Below, in pieces: positions 56,167 to 64,000 of a DNA stretch of 64,000 bases. Source of the stretch: Oscillospiraceae bacterium. GTDB lineage: Bacteria; Bacillota; Clostridia; Oscillospirales; Oscillospiraceae. Position numbers and translations under genes: made by a program. Where the stretch lies: positions 1 to 64,000 of the forward strand of contig JAFQCV010000006.1 of NCBI GenBank assembly GCA_017416325.1. Reading direction: 5' to 3'. Below the pieces are notes generated by a model that ran no database searches, was not told the DNA's origin, and saw only the letters and a list, made by a program, of their open reading frames with translations. Numbering within the stretch: the first letter of the stretch is position 1; every line of letters begins with the position of its first letter.

Positions 56167-59127
56167 ATGATGCAAAAGAAATTTGTTCTGAATACACCTG
56201 TTGAGAGTGCTGAGTTTACCGTTCGGGATGACCATACTCTGGCGGTAAAGCTGATCTTTGGTGATAACAGTCGTACCCTGGTGTTCCACGATTTTATCCG
56301 CAAGGGCGGAAAGCGGTATTACTTGTTCAACAATAAAACAGAAATTCTTTCCCGGGATAACTGCGTTGAGGTCAGAACGGCCACAACGGAAGGGGAGACC
56401 GGCGAGCCCATTCGCGGCTTGTTTGTTACTTATCGCTTTACCTTTGACAGAGAATTGGCTGCATTCTATCTCTCTGCTGACTACGGCTGCGATGTGCGCT
56501 GCAGCGGTTATTTCGTGCGGCTTATGGATGTTTCCTGGGAAGACCTGGAGGTTGTCAATTTCACCGGCTATGAGTATGATGCCGAGGGTAAACCCTTCAG
56601 CCACACTTTCAGCCTGCCGGAAGAAGAGAATCCCATCGCGCCTGACTATGAGGATCTGATGGTGCTTCGCCCCCATGTGGCTTGGGAGCGGATGAAGACC
56701 CGCCCGGTTACATTCACCAAGGCGGTGGCAGTTAACGGTTCTGACGGTTATTTTGCCATTTTCGGCGGTACGCCTACTTACCATATCGAAGCCAAGTTTG
56801 TTCAAACCTTTTCTGAGATGGCAAGTCTGGAAGGTGACCTTCGTTATTTCTCCGGAAAGAACAGCCCCGGTGCCTGGTTCATTCTGGAAAAACCACAGGA
56901 TTTGTTCCCTGTTATGGATGCTCTGGAGGCAAGAACACCCGAACTGCCGGAGCAGGTTATGGTTCCCTTTGATGCAAAGACCCTGGAACTTTCTGCGGGT
57001 CAGCTGCGTTTAAAGCTGCTGCAAACAGAAAGCGGCATTTGGGTGACACCTTTCTATGCCGGCGCAGAAATTCCTTGTCAGCCCTGGCCCTTGTTTTCCC
57101 TGGATCTTTGGGATACCCAGCATCAGCGTCCGCTACTTGTGGATTCCGGTAACAGCTGGGACAAGGTGGATGTGCTGCAAAAGGGCAATTATGTCCGCAT
57201 TACTCTTAGCGATCCGGACTGCGGTCGCACCACCGGAATTACCGTGGTTGCGGAAGCTTTCTTAGAACCTAAACTTAACCGCATCAGCTGGAAGACCAAG
57301 GTTGTCAACCGCAGTGACCGCTGGTCTGTGACCAAGGCTTCCTATCCCCAGTGTTTGGTTCAGGGCTTCAGTCAGGCCTTTACCCCTGTCAGCAGCGGTG
57401 AAGTGACGCAACGGTTTAATGCCAGAAGTTGTACATTCCGGGGTAAGTATCCCACCGGTGTCAGCATCAACATGGCGTATACCGCCCTGTATAATCCGGT
57501 TTCTATGGAGGATTTGGATAATAACTGCAACGGATTCTACATGGGTATCCATGATCCGGACGGCACGCCCAAGTTTATTTACATGATGGGTGCGCCCCAG
57601 TCAGATTGTACTTTGGTTTCTACAGAGTGCGATGCGCCTTACCGCCGCCATGCCGGAAACTCTTTCACACTTCCCGGCACTATGGTTTGGCAGTGCTTCC
57701 GTGGCGATTGGTTTGACGCTACCGAAATCTACCGTAACTTTGTATTTACCCAATCCAAATGGCTCTCCCCCTTGCGTGGACGGGAGGATACGCCTCAGTG
57801 GCTTCGGGAAACCCCTGTTTGGATCATGCACTTTATGCCCAATGAGAATCCGGATGCCAATCCGTTCCCCATTACCCTCCGGGAAAAGTATTCTGATAAG
57901 AATCCCGAAGATTGGTACCGCCTTGCGGTGAAATTCCGCCAAGAGGTCGGCGTCCCGGTAACCTACCACCTTTACAACTGGCATTGGGTGCCTTTTAACA
58001 ATGACAATCCCCACTATTTCCCCGGTCATCATGACTTGAAGGCTGGCATGCGGGAATTGAAGAACGCTGATATCCGCGTCACTCCTTACATCGCTGGCTA
58101 TTCCTGGGATATGTGCGACTGTAGAGGCGATGATTACCGCTTTGAAACAGAAGCCCTGCCTGCTACAGCCAAGAATCTCCAGGGAGACCCCATTTTCTCT
58201 TCCTACGCCAGCACAGAACCCACCGGACAGTTTGTCCGTTTTGCCAGAATGTGTCCGAGCACAACTGTTTGGAAAAATGAGATTCAGCAAATCGCCAAGA
58301 AGCTGTATAAGGATTATGGCATGGATGGCATTTATTTGGATGTGGTTTCTACCGCCTACGAACAGTGCTGTGACGAAACCCACCTACATGCCCCCGGTCA
58401 CGGAGACTTCTGGTGGAAAGCCTATGCAGAACTGATTGCCGGTCTTCGGGCAGTTGCCCCGGAAGAATTTGCTGTGGTCAGCGAGTCTACCTCGGAAGTC
58501 TATTCCGGTGTACTGGATGGCTATCTCTCCTGGGTGTGGGTCAGACCGGACAGTGTACCTGCTCATTCCCGGATTTACGGCGGCCGTACCGCTATCTTTG
58601 GTCGTGTGTTTACCAACAACACCCGGGACAATGCGGATTATTTCCGGTTTAACATTGCCCAGTCTTTGGTTTACGGTCAGCAGCTGGGTTGGCTTCATCC
58701 GGAAATCGTGGATGACCCTGTCCAGTTCCCGTTCCTGAAGAAGATGGCAAAGATCCGCTGGGATTACCGGGAATTCTTTGCAGAAGCAGAAATGCTCCGG
58801 CCGCCTGTGGTGGAAGGCAATGTGCCTCTGCTGAACTGTGAGCCGTTCCTGCGTGGACAGATCTGGAACCACGAAAAGCTGGTTCAGGCCGGCGGTTGGG
58901 AGGATGCCCAGGGCAACCGGAGCCTGTTTGTCATCAATGCTGCGGATTCGCCTGCAGAGTTTACTCTGTCCGTTTACGAAAGTGAGTATCAGCTGCCTGA
59001 GAATATCCGTGGCTTTGATGTTCAGGACGGTATCACTTTGCTGGAAATGACTACTGAAAACGGTGTCCGCAAGCTGCGATGCAAATTGGAATCCTGTGGC
59101 TATGGCATCCTAAATTGGAGGGCTTAA
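56167..59127 (+). CDS. Large DUF6259-type glycoside-hydrolase-like protein
   Basis: The 986-residue protein has an N-terminal beta-rich part (1-530) and a central TIM-barrel-like region. WIMHFMPNENPDANPFP and TYHLYNWHWVPFNNDNPHYFP lead to DGIYLDVVSTAYEQCC and VVSESTSEVYSG, where Asp and Glu are candidate catalytic residues. A C-terminal beta domain follows. The layout resembles GH36/GH31-clan enzymes and DUF6259 proteins, which have no assigned activity that I know of. No signal peptide is present, so it acts on imported sugars. An ATG at 56170 is an equally good start. Confidence 0.75.
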   Translation: MMQKKFVLNTPVESAEFTVRDDHTLAVKLIFGDNSRTLVFHDFIRKGGKRYYLFNNKTEILSRDNCVEVRTATTEGETGEPIRGLFVTYRFTFDRELAAFYLSADYGCDVRCSGYFVRLMDVSWEDLEVVNFTGYEYDAEGKPFSHTFSLPEEENPIAPDYEDLMVLRPHVAWERMKTRPVTFTKAVAVNGSDGYFAIFGGTPTYHIEAKFVQTFSEMASLEGDLRYFSGKNSPGAWFILEKPQDLFPVMDALEARTPELPEQVMVPFDAKTLELSAGQLRLKLLQTESGIWVTPFYAGAEIPCQPWPLFSLDLWDTQHQRPLLVDSGNSWDKVDVLQKGNYVRITLSDPDCGRTTGITVVAEAFLEPKLNRISWKTKVVNRSDRWSVTKASYPQCLVQGFSQAFTPVSSGEVTQRFNARSCTFRGKYPTGVSINMAYTALYNPVSMEDLDNNCNGFYMGIHDPDGTPKFIYMMGAPQSDCTLVSTECDAPYRRHAGNSFTLPGTMVWQCFRGDWFDATEIYRNFVFTQSKWLSPLRGREDTPQWLRETPVWIMHFMPNENPDANPFPITLREKYSDKNPEDWYRLAVKFRQEVGVPVTYHLYNWHWVPFNNDNPHYFPGHHDLKAGMRELKNADIRVTPYIAGYSWDMCDCRGDDYRFETEALPATAKNLQGDPIFSSYASTEPTGQFVRFARMCPSTTVWKNEIQQIAKKLYKDYGMDGIYLDVVSTAYEQCCDETHLHAPGHGDFWWKAYAELIAGLRAVAPEEFAVVSESTSEVYSGVLDGYLSWVWVRPDSVPAHSRIYGGRTAIFGRVFTNNTRDNADYFRFNIAQSLVYGQQLGWLHPEIVDDPVQFPFLKKMAKIRWDYREFFAEAEMLRPPVVEGNVPLLNCEPFLRGQIWNHEKLVQAGGWEDAQGNRSLFVINAADSPAEFTLSVYESEYQLPENIRGFDVQDGITLLEMTTENGVRKLRCKLESCGYGILNWRA

Positions 59128-59129
59128 CT

Positions 59130-60839
59130 ATGCTGACAGATATGGAATTGGCTGCTTTGCGACAGCAAGCTGCCGAGGAAGCGAACCGCTTTGTTACCCA
59201 GGAGCAAGACTATCGGATGTCTTATATTGAAGCGGAAAAACCCCATCCCCACACCCGGAAACTGTCCCAGACTTACGCCAAAAGCGTAATAGATGGGGTA
59301 AAAATGATTCTGGAAGTGGACCAGCAAATGGCGCAGCGGGCTGTTCAGGCCTTGAGCACTCCTGAATATGCAGCCTTTGCTGAAGCTATTCGAACCACTA
59401 TTCGTAACGGCGGCCGTGTTATCTTCTCCGGCTGCGGTTCTTCCGGTCGGCTTTCCATGGGCTTGGAAAAGGCGTGGAGAAATGGTATCCGCAATTTGAT
59501 GGCCCAATATCCCCAGATAGCAGATACCTTGGCACAATATCTGGAAACTGTGGGTAATATCATGTCTGGCGGTGACTATGCCGTTATTCGCGCAGCAGAG
59601 TCCTTTGAGGATTCTACAGCTATGGGTAAGCACCAGACTAAGCTCCTTGGCTTGAACGAAAAGGATTTGGTGATTGGTGTTACCGCCACCGGCGAAACTA
59701 CTTCTATTTTGGGCACGGTCTATCAGGCAATGGAGCAAAATGTCCCTGTATATATGCTCATCTGCGCCGATCCTAAGCCCTTGCCGGATAAAATGGCTCG
59801 GTGCCGGGATGTCTACACCCACCCCGGCTGCCGTGTTCTCAGCTTGCCTTGCGGTCCCATGGCCTTGACAGGCTCTACCCGGATGCAGTCTTCCACCTTT
59901 GAGCAGTTTGCCGCTGCCGTGGCCTTGGAAGGTGCTATGTGGGACATCTTGGAAAAAAATGGCGTTGCCAATGAATTCCGTGGCTATGACTGGTATGCTC
60001 AGCAGTTTTTGGCTTCTGTGGAGCAGCTTCTTTCCGAGAAATCCTTGGAGCAGTTGGCGGAAGCTACATTGCTGGAACAAAAGGTTTATGAGGCCGGTGG
60101 TCTGATGACATTGTATGCCGATGATTTCCTTTTGGATGTTCTTACCGATACGACAGAGCGGTCTCCCACATTTATGACACCGCCTTTCTGTTCTTTGGAT
60201 ATGCAAGACCAGCCCCAGTCCTGGGCCTTTGTGAAAAACCCCAACTGCGATACCGAAGAAGCATGGAATCGTTGCTTCCTGCGAAAGCCCCGTTGTATAG
60301 AGTGGGATGCCGATACTTACCGGGCTTTAGGCTTTACGGAAAAACAAATCCAGGCAATTCCCGATATTACATACAGGGGAATACAGCGGTTTTGTATCGG
60401 ACGGGAGCCTATGCCCCAAAGAGAAAATGCACCCGCATCTTTCGCACTGTGGGTCGATGTTGCCGCTGCGCCGGAAAGCTTCCACCACTGCGCCGCAGCC
60501 TATCAATCCAGCGGTCAGCTCACCCTGGAGGCTGTCGGTATCAGCTTACCACAGACTCATATGGAGATTTATGAGCATATGTGTCTGAAACTGATGCTCA
60601 ACACCCTGTCTACCGGTGTTATGGCACGTATGGGTAGAATCCATGGCAACTGGATGACCTGCATGGCAATCTCCAACAAAAAGCTGATGGACAGGGGAGC
60701 GCGGATCGTGTCAGATTTGTGCGGCGTTCCTTATGAGCAGGCTCTGGCAGAGAATTTCTTTTCCCGACTGGAGTCTGATGCCCTGGGAATCCACCGTTCG
60801 CCTGTACAGGAATCTATTCGCCGTTTAGGCATGAAATGA
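59130..60839 (+). CDS. Double-SIS protein (MurQ/glucokinase-regulatory-protein-like)
   Basis: The 569-residue protein has an N-terminal SIS domain like MurNAc-6-phosphate etherase. It is marked by GGRVIFSGCGSSGRLSMGLEKA, IAGGDYAVIRAAESFEDS-type sequence and GVTATGETTSILG. A second SIS-like half follows, ending TLSTGVMARMGRIHGNWM. This two-SIS layout resembles the glucokinase regulatory protein more than single-domain MurQ (about 300 residues). It may be an etherase, an isomerase or a sugar-phosphate sensor. Its place between a glycosidase and a NagB-like gene suggests amino-sugar chemistry. Confidence 0.78.
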   Translation: MLTDMELAALRQQAAEEANRFVTQEQDYRMSYIEAEKPHPHTRKLSQTYAKSVIDGVKMILEVDQQMAQRAVQALSTPEYAAFAEAIRTTIRNGGRVIFSGCGSSGRLSMGLEKAWRNGIRNLMAQYPQIADTLAQYLETVGNIMSGGDYAVIRAAESFEDSTAMGKHQTKLLGLNEKDLVIGVTATGETTSILGTVYQAMEQNVPVYMLICADPKPLPDKMARCRDVYTHPGCRVLSLPCGPMALTGSTRMQSSTFEQFAAAVALEGAMWDILEKNGVANEFRGYDWYAQQFLASVEQLLSEKSLEQLAEATLLEQKVYEAGGLMTLYADDFLLDVLTDTTERSPTFMTPPFCSLDMQDQPQSWAFVKNPNCDTEEAWNRCFLRKPRCIEWDADTYRALGFTEKQIQAIPDITYRGIQRFCIGREPMPQRENAPASFALWVDVAAAPESFHHCAAAYQSSGQLTLEAVGISLPQTHMEIYEHMCLKLMLNTLSTGVMARMGRIHGNWMTCMAISNKKLMDRGARIVSDLCGVPYEQALAENFFSRLESDALGIHRSPVQESIRRLGMK

Positions 60840-60851
60840 GGGAGTGTCGTG

Positions 60852-61643
60852 ATGGAAAAAATGATTAACGGAGTACGCTGCAAGGCAGTAGCTACGGAAT
60901 ACGATGTCTACTTCGACATGGCCATGGCTATGCTGGATGAGATCATTGCCCACAATGAGAAGGGTGAAAAGACGGTGATGATCGTGCCCGTGGGGCCCAC
61001 CGCCCAGTATCCCATTTTGGCGGAAATGGTCAACAGACTGAATGTCTCATTGAAAAATGTCCATTTTTTCAATATGGACGAGTACATGGTAAGTCCCACA
61101 GAAGCGGTGGGACCAGAAGATCCCTTAAGCTTCTATGGAAGAATGAAACGGGAATTTTACGATCTGGTTCGGGAAGATTTGGTCATGCCTGAAAGTCAGC
61201 GGCATTTTCCTGCTCCCGGCAGGGAAGCGGAATATGACCGGCTGATCGCGCAGCTGGGCGGCGTGGATGCCTGCTTTGGCGGTTTGGGAATTAACGGCCA
61301 TGTGGCTTTTAACGAACCGGAAGAAAAAATGTCAGCTGATGAATTTGCTAACCTCGGCACTCGCGTGCTTCCTATTTCCCGGGAAACCAAGACCATCAAT
61401 GCCTACGGTTACAACCGGGGTGACCTCCAGGGAATGCCCCAGTGGTGTGTCACAATTGGCATGAAGCAAATCCTTTCCACCAAAAAGATTTATATTGCCT
61501 TGAATCGTCCCTGGCAATATGGACCCTTGAAGCATGCTATTTTTGATGAGCAGACAGCCTCGTTGCCGGCATCTTTGCTGCGTCGCTGTCAAGATGTGAC
61601 TTATTGCGGTTATCGCGATGTCCTGGATGGCATCGTAGAGTAA
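60852..61643 (+). CDS. Glucosamine-6-phosphate deaminase-like protein (NagB family)
   Basis: The 263-residue protein has NagB signatures: VPVGPTAQYPILAEMV, FFNMDEYMV (catalytic Asp region) and the FGGLGINGHVAFNEP loop with the ring-opening histidine. NagB turns glucosamine 6-phosphate into fructose 6-phosphate and ammonia. The rest of the sequence is divergent, so a related amino-sugar or isomerase role is possible. It lies 12 bp after the double-SIS gene. I start at ATG 60852, one codon after a GTG. Confidence 0.82.
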   Translation: MEKMINGVRCKAVATEYDVYFDMAMAMLDEIIAHNEKGEKTVMIVPVGPTAQYPILAEMVNRLNVSLKNVHFFNMDEYMVSPTEAVGPEDPLSFYGRMKREFYDLVREDLVMPESQRHFPAPGREAEYDRLIAQLGGVDACFGGLGINGHVAFNEPEEKMSADEFANLGTRVLPISRETKTINAYGYNRGDLQGMPQWCVTIGMKQILSTKKIYIALNRPWQYGPLKHAIFDEQTASLPASLLRRCQDVTYCGYRDVLDGIVE

Positions 61644-61655
61644 AGGAGAATGAAA

Positions 61656-63080
61656 ATGCAAGTAAAATCGTTTATGTACAATATGATCCTCTCCGAGCTG
61701 GAGGATGTTGTAGGCGTTGAAAATGTGTCAACATCCGAGGTTGAGAAGGCGTCCTATACGGTTGACTATTTCTGGCTCAGCCGTATGTGGCAGGACCGTG
61801 GTGCGGAAGGTCCCAAGCCGGACATCATTGTTCGTCCCGGCTCCACGGAAGAAGTTTCCAAGGTGCTGAAGATCGCCAATTACTACAAGATTCCCGTACA
61901 TACCTGGGGCGGTGGCTCCGGAAGCCAGGGTGGCGCGCTGCCTATGGCCGGTGGTATTTTGCTGGATATGAAGCGGATGAACAAGTTGATTTCCATTGAC
62001 GAAAGCTCCCATTCTATTACCGCGGAAGCCGGTATGATTTTCCAGCAGCTGGAGTGGTATGCCAATGAAAAGGGTTACTCCTGCATGCACATTCCCAGCT
62101 GTCTTACCTGCGGTACCATTGGCGGTGCTTTGGCACACCGTGGCATCGGTATTTTCTCCAGTAAGTATGGCAAAATCGACGATCAGTGCATGAGCATGGA
62201 AGTGGTACTGCCCAACGGCGATATCATCAACACCCTGCCTGTGCCGAAGCATGCTGCCGGCCCGGATCTGAATCAGATCTTCATCGGTTCTGAGGGAACC
62301 TTGGGTATTATCACCAAGGCAACCTTCCGGCTCTTTGAGCAGCCTGAGTGCCGTAAGCACCGCGCATTCCTGTTCCCGGATATGACCGCAGGTCTTAATG
62401 CAGGTCGGGACATTATGCAAAAAGTGCAGCCTTCCATTATGCGTCTGTTTGATGAGGCGGAAACCGTTTCCATCATCAAAAAGGTCATCGGCTTCGAAAA
62501 GAAGGGCGCTTTTATGAACCTGTCCCTGGAGGGTATCGAGCGCATCGTGGATATCGAAATGGAGATCGTCCTGGAAATCTGTAAAAAGTACGGCGCAGAG
62601 GATTTGGGCGCGGAATACGGCGAAAAGTGGTTTGAAAACCGCATCACATTCTTCTATCCCGGCCATATCATGGATATTCCTCAGATGTTTGGTACTATGG
62701 ATACCGTAGCAGACTTCGGTCACATCGAAAAGATCTACTGGGCTATGAAAAACGCCATTGAGTCCAATTTTCCTGGTGTCCGTTTCATTGCCCATTGCTC
62801 CCACTGGTATGGTTGGGGCACTATGATCTATGACCGCTTTATTATGGACAATCCCCCTGAGGACAAGGAAGAGGCTTTGCGGCTGCACAATCAGATTTGG
62901 AACACCGGTGTCCGGGCGGCCATGGAAAATGGTGGTGTCATCAACGATCACCACGGCATCGGTCTGAAGCTTTCCCGTCTGATGAAGGAACAGTACGGCC
63001 CCGCTTTCCAGGTGATGGAGGGCATCAAGAAGCAGCTGGACCCCAACGGGATCATGAATCCCTACAAGCTCGGACTGTAA
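61656..63080 (+). CDS. FAD-linked oxidase (GlcD/alkyl-DHAP-synthase-like)
   Basis: The 474-residue flavoprotein has the PP-loop FAD-binding domain (PDIIVRPGSTEEVSKVLKIAN, VHTWGGGSGSQGGA, GTIGGALAHRGIG, IFIGSEGTLGIITKATF) and a C-terminal FAD-oxidase domain with DHHGIGLKLSRLM and LDPNGIMNPYKLGL. It is similar to D-lactate/glycolate dehydrogenases and to alkyl-DHAP synthase. With the Fe-S gene behind it, it likely oxidises a hydroxy acid made by the pathway. I start at the second ATG (61656), 7 nt after AAAGGAG. Confidence 0.87.
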   Translation: MQVKSFMYNMILSELEDVVGVENVSTSEVEKASYTVDYFWLSRMWQDRGAEGPKPDIIVRPGSTEEVSKVLKIANYYKIPVHTWGGGSGSQGGALPMAGGILLDMKRMNKLISIDESSHSITAEAGMIFQQLEWYANEKGYSCMHIPSCLTCGTIGGALAHRGIGIFSSKYGKIDDQCMSMEVVLPNGDIINTLPVPKHAAGPDLNQIFIGSEGTLGIITKATFRLFEQPECRKHRAFLFPDMTAGLNAGRDIMQKVQPSIMRLFDEAETVSIIKKVIGFEKKGAFMNLSLEGIERIVDIEMEIVLEICKKYGAEDLGAEYGEKWFENRITFFYPGHIMDIPQMFGTMDTVADFGHIEKIYWAMKNAIESNFPGVRFIAHCSHWYGWGTMIYDRFIMDNPPEDKEEALRLHNQIWNTGVRAAMENGGVINDHHGIGLKLSRLMKEQYGPAFQVMEGIKKQLDPNGIMNPYKLGL

Positions 63081-63092
63081 GGAGGCAGAACT

Positions 63093-64000
63093 ATGATTAG
63101 TCAGAATGCATTACATCACGCGGAAAAGTGCCGCTTTTGCTTCATGTGCCGCCATCTGTGCCCCGTTCAGCTGCAGACCGGCAGAGAGATCAATACTCCC
63201 CGGGCAAAGGGCTTGGTGCTGAGCATGGTCAGCAAGGGAGCAGAGGCCTACGATCAGGCAATGGCGCAGACCATGTACGAGTGTCTGCTGTGTGACGCCT
63301 GTGTCAACGATTGCGCCACCGGTTACCAGCCTCCCATTTACATTCGGGAAGCCAGAACAGAAGCAGTGGTTAATGATATTGCCCCGGCAGAAGTTATGGC
63401 ACTCATTGAAAACATCGAAGCTACCGGCAATATTTACGGTATGGAAAAGCCATCTTTTGCTCAGAATGGCGAGGAAATCCTGGTTTACCTGGGTGAAGTC
63501 GCTTCTTGTAAAGAAGAAGGTATGGTAAAAAGTTTCCTGCAGCTGCTGCAGAAAGCGGGCGTCAGCGCCAAGGTTCTGGAAAACGAGCCTGCTTCCGGTG
63601 CCATGCTGGGCGACCTTATGGGCTATGTAGACGAAGTTGTCCAGCAGGCAAAGGCCTGCACCGCAGCCATTAACCAGACCGGTCTGAAGACCGTGGTCGT
63701 CTTGGATAGCTACGATGTTCAAATCATGAAGCAAAAATACCCCGAGTGGGGCTGTGAGATCCAGGCGGATGTGATTACTGCCACCGCCTACATCGCCCAG
63801 CTTCTGGAAAGCGGAAAGCTGCAGGTTGCCAATGTAAATCGCGGGCTTGCCGCCTGCCACGACGATGACAGACTGGCTCGGACTTTCTATGAGTTTGCAC
63901 CGATTCGCGCTATTGCCAAGGCTGCCGGTTTTGAAGTGACAGAAATGTTTAATAAAGAGCGCCTGGCAAAATCCTGCGGTAGTGCTGTAGCACTGGCCTA
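63093..64000 (+). CDS. GlcF-like Fe-S oxidoreductase subunit (runs off the window)
   Basis: The visible 302 residues start with a ferredoxin-type domain carrying two [4Fe-4S] motifs, CRFCFMCRHLCP (Cys13, 16, 19, 23) and CLLCDACVNDC (Cys64, 67, 70, 74). A region like the CCG domains of GlcF and lactate-utilisation proteins follows. The canonical cysteine-rich motif appears reduced to AACHDDDRL here. It is the electron-transfer partner of the FAD oxidase. It starts after AAGGAGG, 12 bp behind that gene, and continues beyond 64000. Confidence 0.85.
   Translation, partial: MISQNALHHAEKCRFCFMCRHLCPVQLQTGREINTPRAKGLVLSMVSKGAEAYDQAMAQTMYECLLCDACVNDCATGYQPPIYIREARTEAVVNDIAPAEVMALIENIEATGNIYGMEKPSFAQNGEEILVYLGEVASCKEEGMVKSFLQLLQKAGVSAKVLENEPASGAMLGDLMGYVDEVVQQAKACTAAINQTGLKTVVVLDSYDVQIMKQKYPEWGCEIQADVITATAYIAQLLESGKLQVANVNRGLAACHDDDRLARTFYEFAPIRAIAKAAGFEVTEMFNKERLAKSCGSAVALA

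Noticed and set aside
60852..61643. Asn instead of Asp in the GINGHVAFNEP loop as a sign of a dead NagB
   Set aside because: As far as I recall, Gram-positive NagB proteins often have Asn there, so it is not evidence of lost activity.
1..64000. CRISPR arrays, insertion sequences, integrase or transposase genes
   Set aside because: No regularly spaced repeats of 25-40 bp and no such proteins were found on either strand.

Overview
The window looks like the chromosome of an anaerobic, Gram-positive, probably spore-forming gut Clostridia (Oscillospiraceae/Ruminococcaceae-like). The evidence is Firmicutes-type gene order (lepB-rbgA-rnhB-yraN; clpP-clpX-lon-engB), strong Shine-Dalgarno sites, sporulation-associated families (SpoVB-like flippase, SpoIID domain), a tandem glycine riboswitch and a bile-salt-hydrolase-like gene. 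The genus cannot be fixed from sequence alone. There are no CRISPR arrays, rRNA genes, transposases or integrases in the window.

Layout. 1-0.5 kb: AT-rich end of a probable integrated element. An intact tRNA-Arg(CCU) lies just downstream of a 5' tRNA-Arg relic that keeps the promoter. 0.5-9.1 kb: housekeeping genes (prfB, secG, pepD, SpoVB-like, nth, a double-OB SSB-like protein, YgiQ radical SAM, a small FTR-like Fe-S protein, tRNA-Leu). 9.3-18.6 kb: central carbon genes. YjbQ and an archaeal-type TIM homologue run divergently from a SIS isomerase and rpe. A DeoR regulator follows, then an E2-E3-E1(alpha-beta fused) 2-oxo acid dehydrogenase operon whose promoter carries the same TGTTAT half-sites as the deoR promoter. 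18.8-24.4 kb: rplS, lepB, rbgA, rnhB, yraN, an M19 dipeptidase, a threonine-synthase-like protein that has lost its PLP segment, and a metallophosphatase. 24.6-30.9 kb: proteostasis (tig, clpP, clpX, lon, engB). 31.1-34.3 kb: glycine riboswitch and glyA, then a phosphohexomutase. 34.5-38 kb: pgsA and a four-gene envelope/spore-type operon. 38-45.4 kb: asnB, HD protein, GH13_8-type branching enzyme, rlmA, esterase, BSH-like hydrolase.

45.4-47.1 kb is an AT-rich accessory spot. Two ~172-bp repeats flank a small lipoprotein gene. Each repeat can fold into a cloverleaf (outer stem plus three hairpins) followed by a terminator-like hairpin. The copies differ by compensatory base-pair changes, and each begins with a copy of a tRNA 3' end.

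47.1-64 kb is a carbohydrate catabolic region. Lactonase-like MBL, SDR, enolase-superfamily dehydratase, KDPG-type aldolase and GH36 alpha-galactosidase could form an oxidative De Ley-Doudoroff-like route for galactosides. Two AraC regulators face a second operon: class II aldolase, PfkB kinase, DUF6259-type glycosidase, GKRP/MurQ-like double-SIS protein, NagB-like protein, and an FAD oxidase plus Fe-S partner that runs off the end. No transporter is visible in this region.
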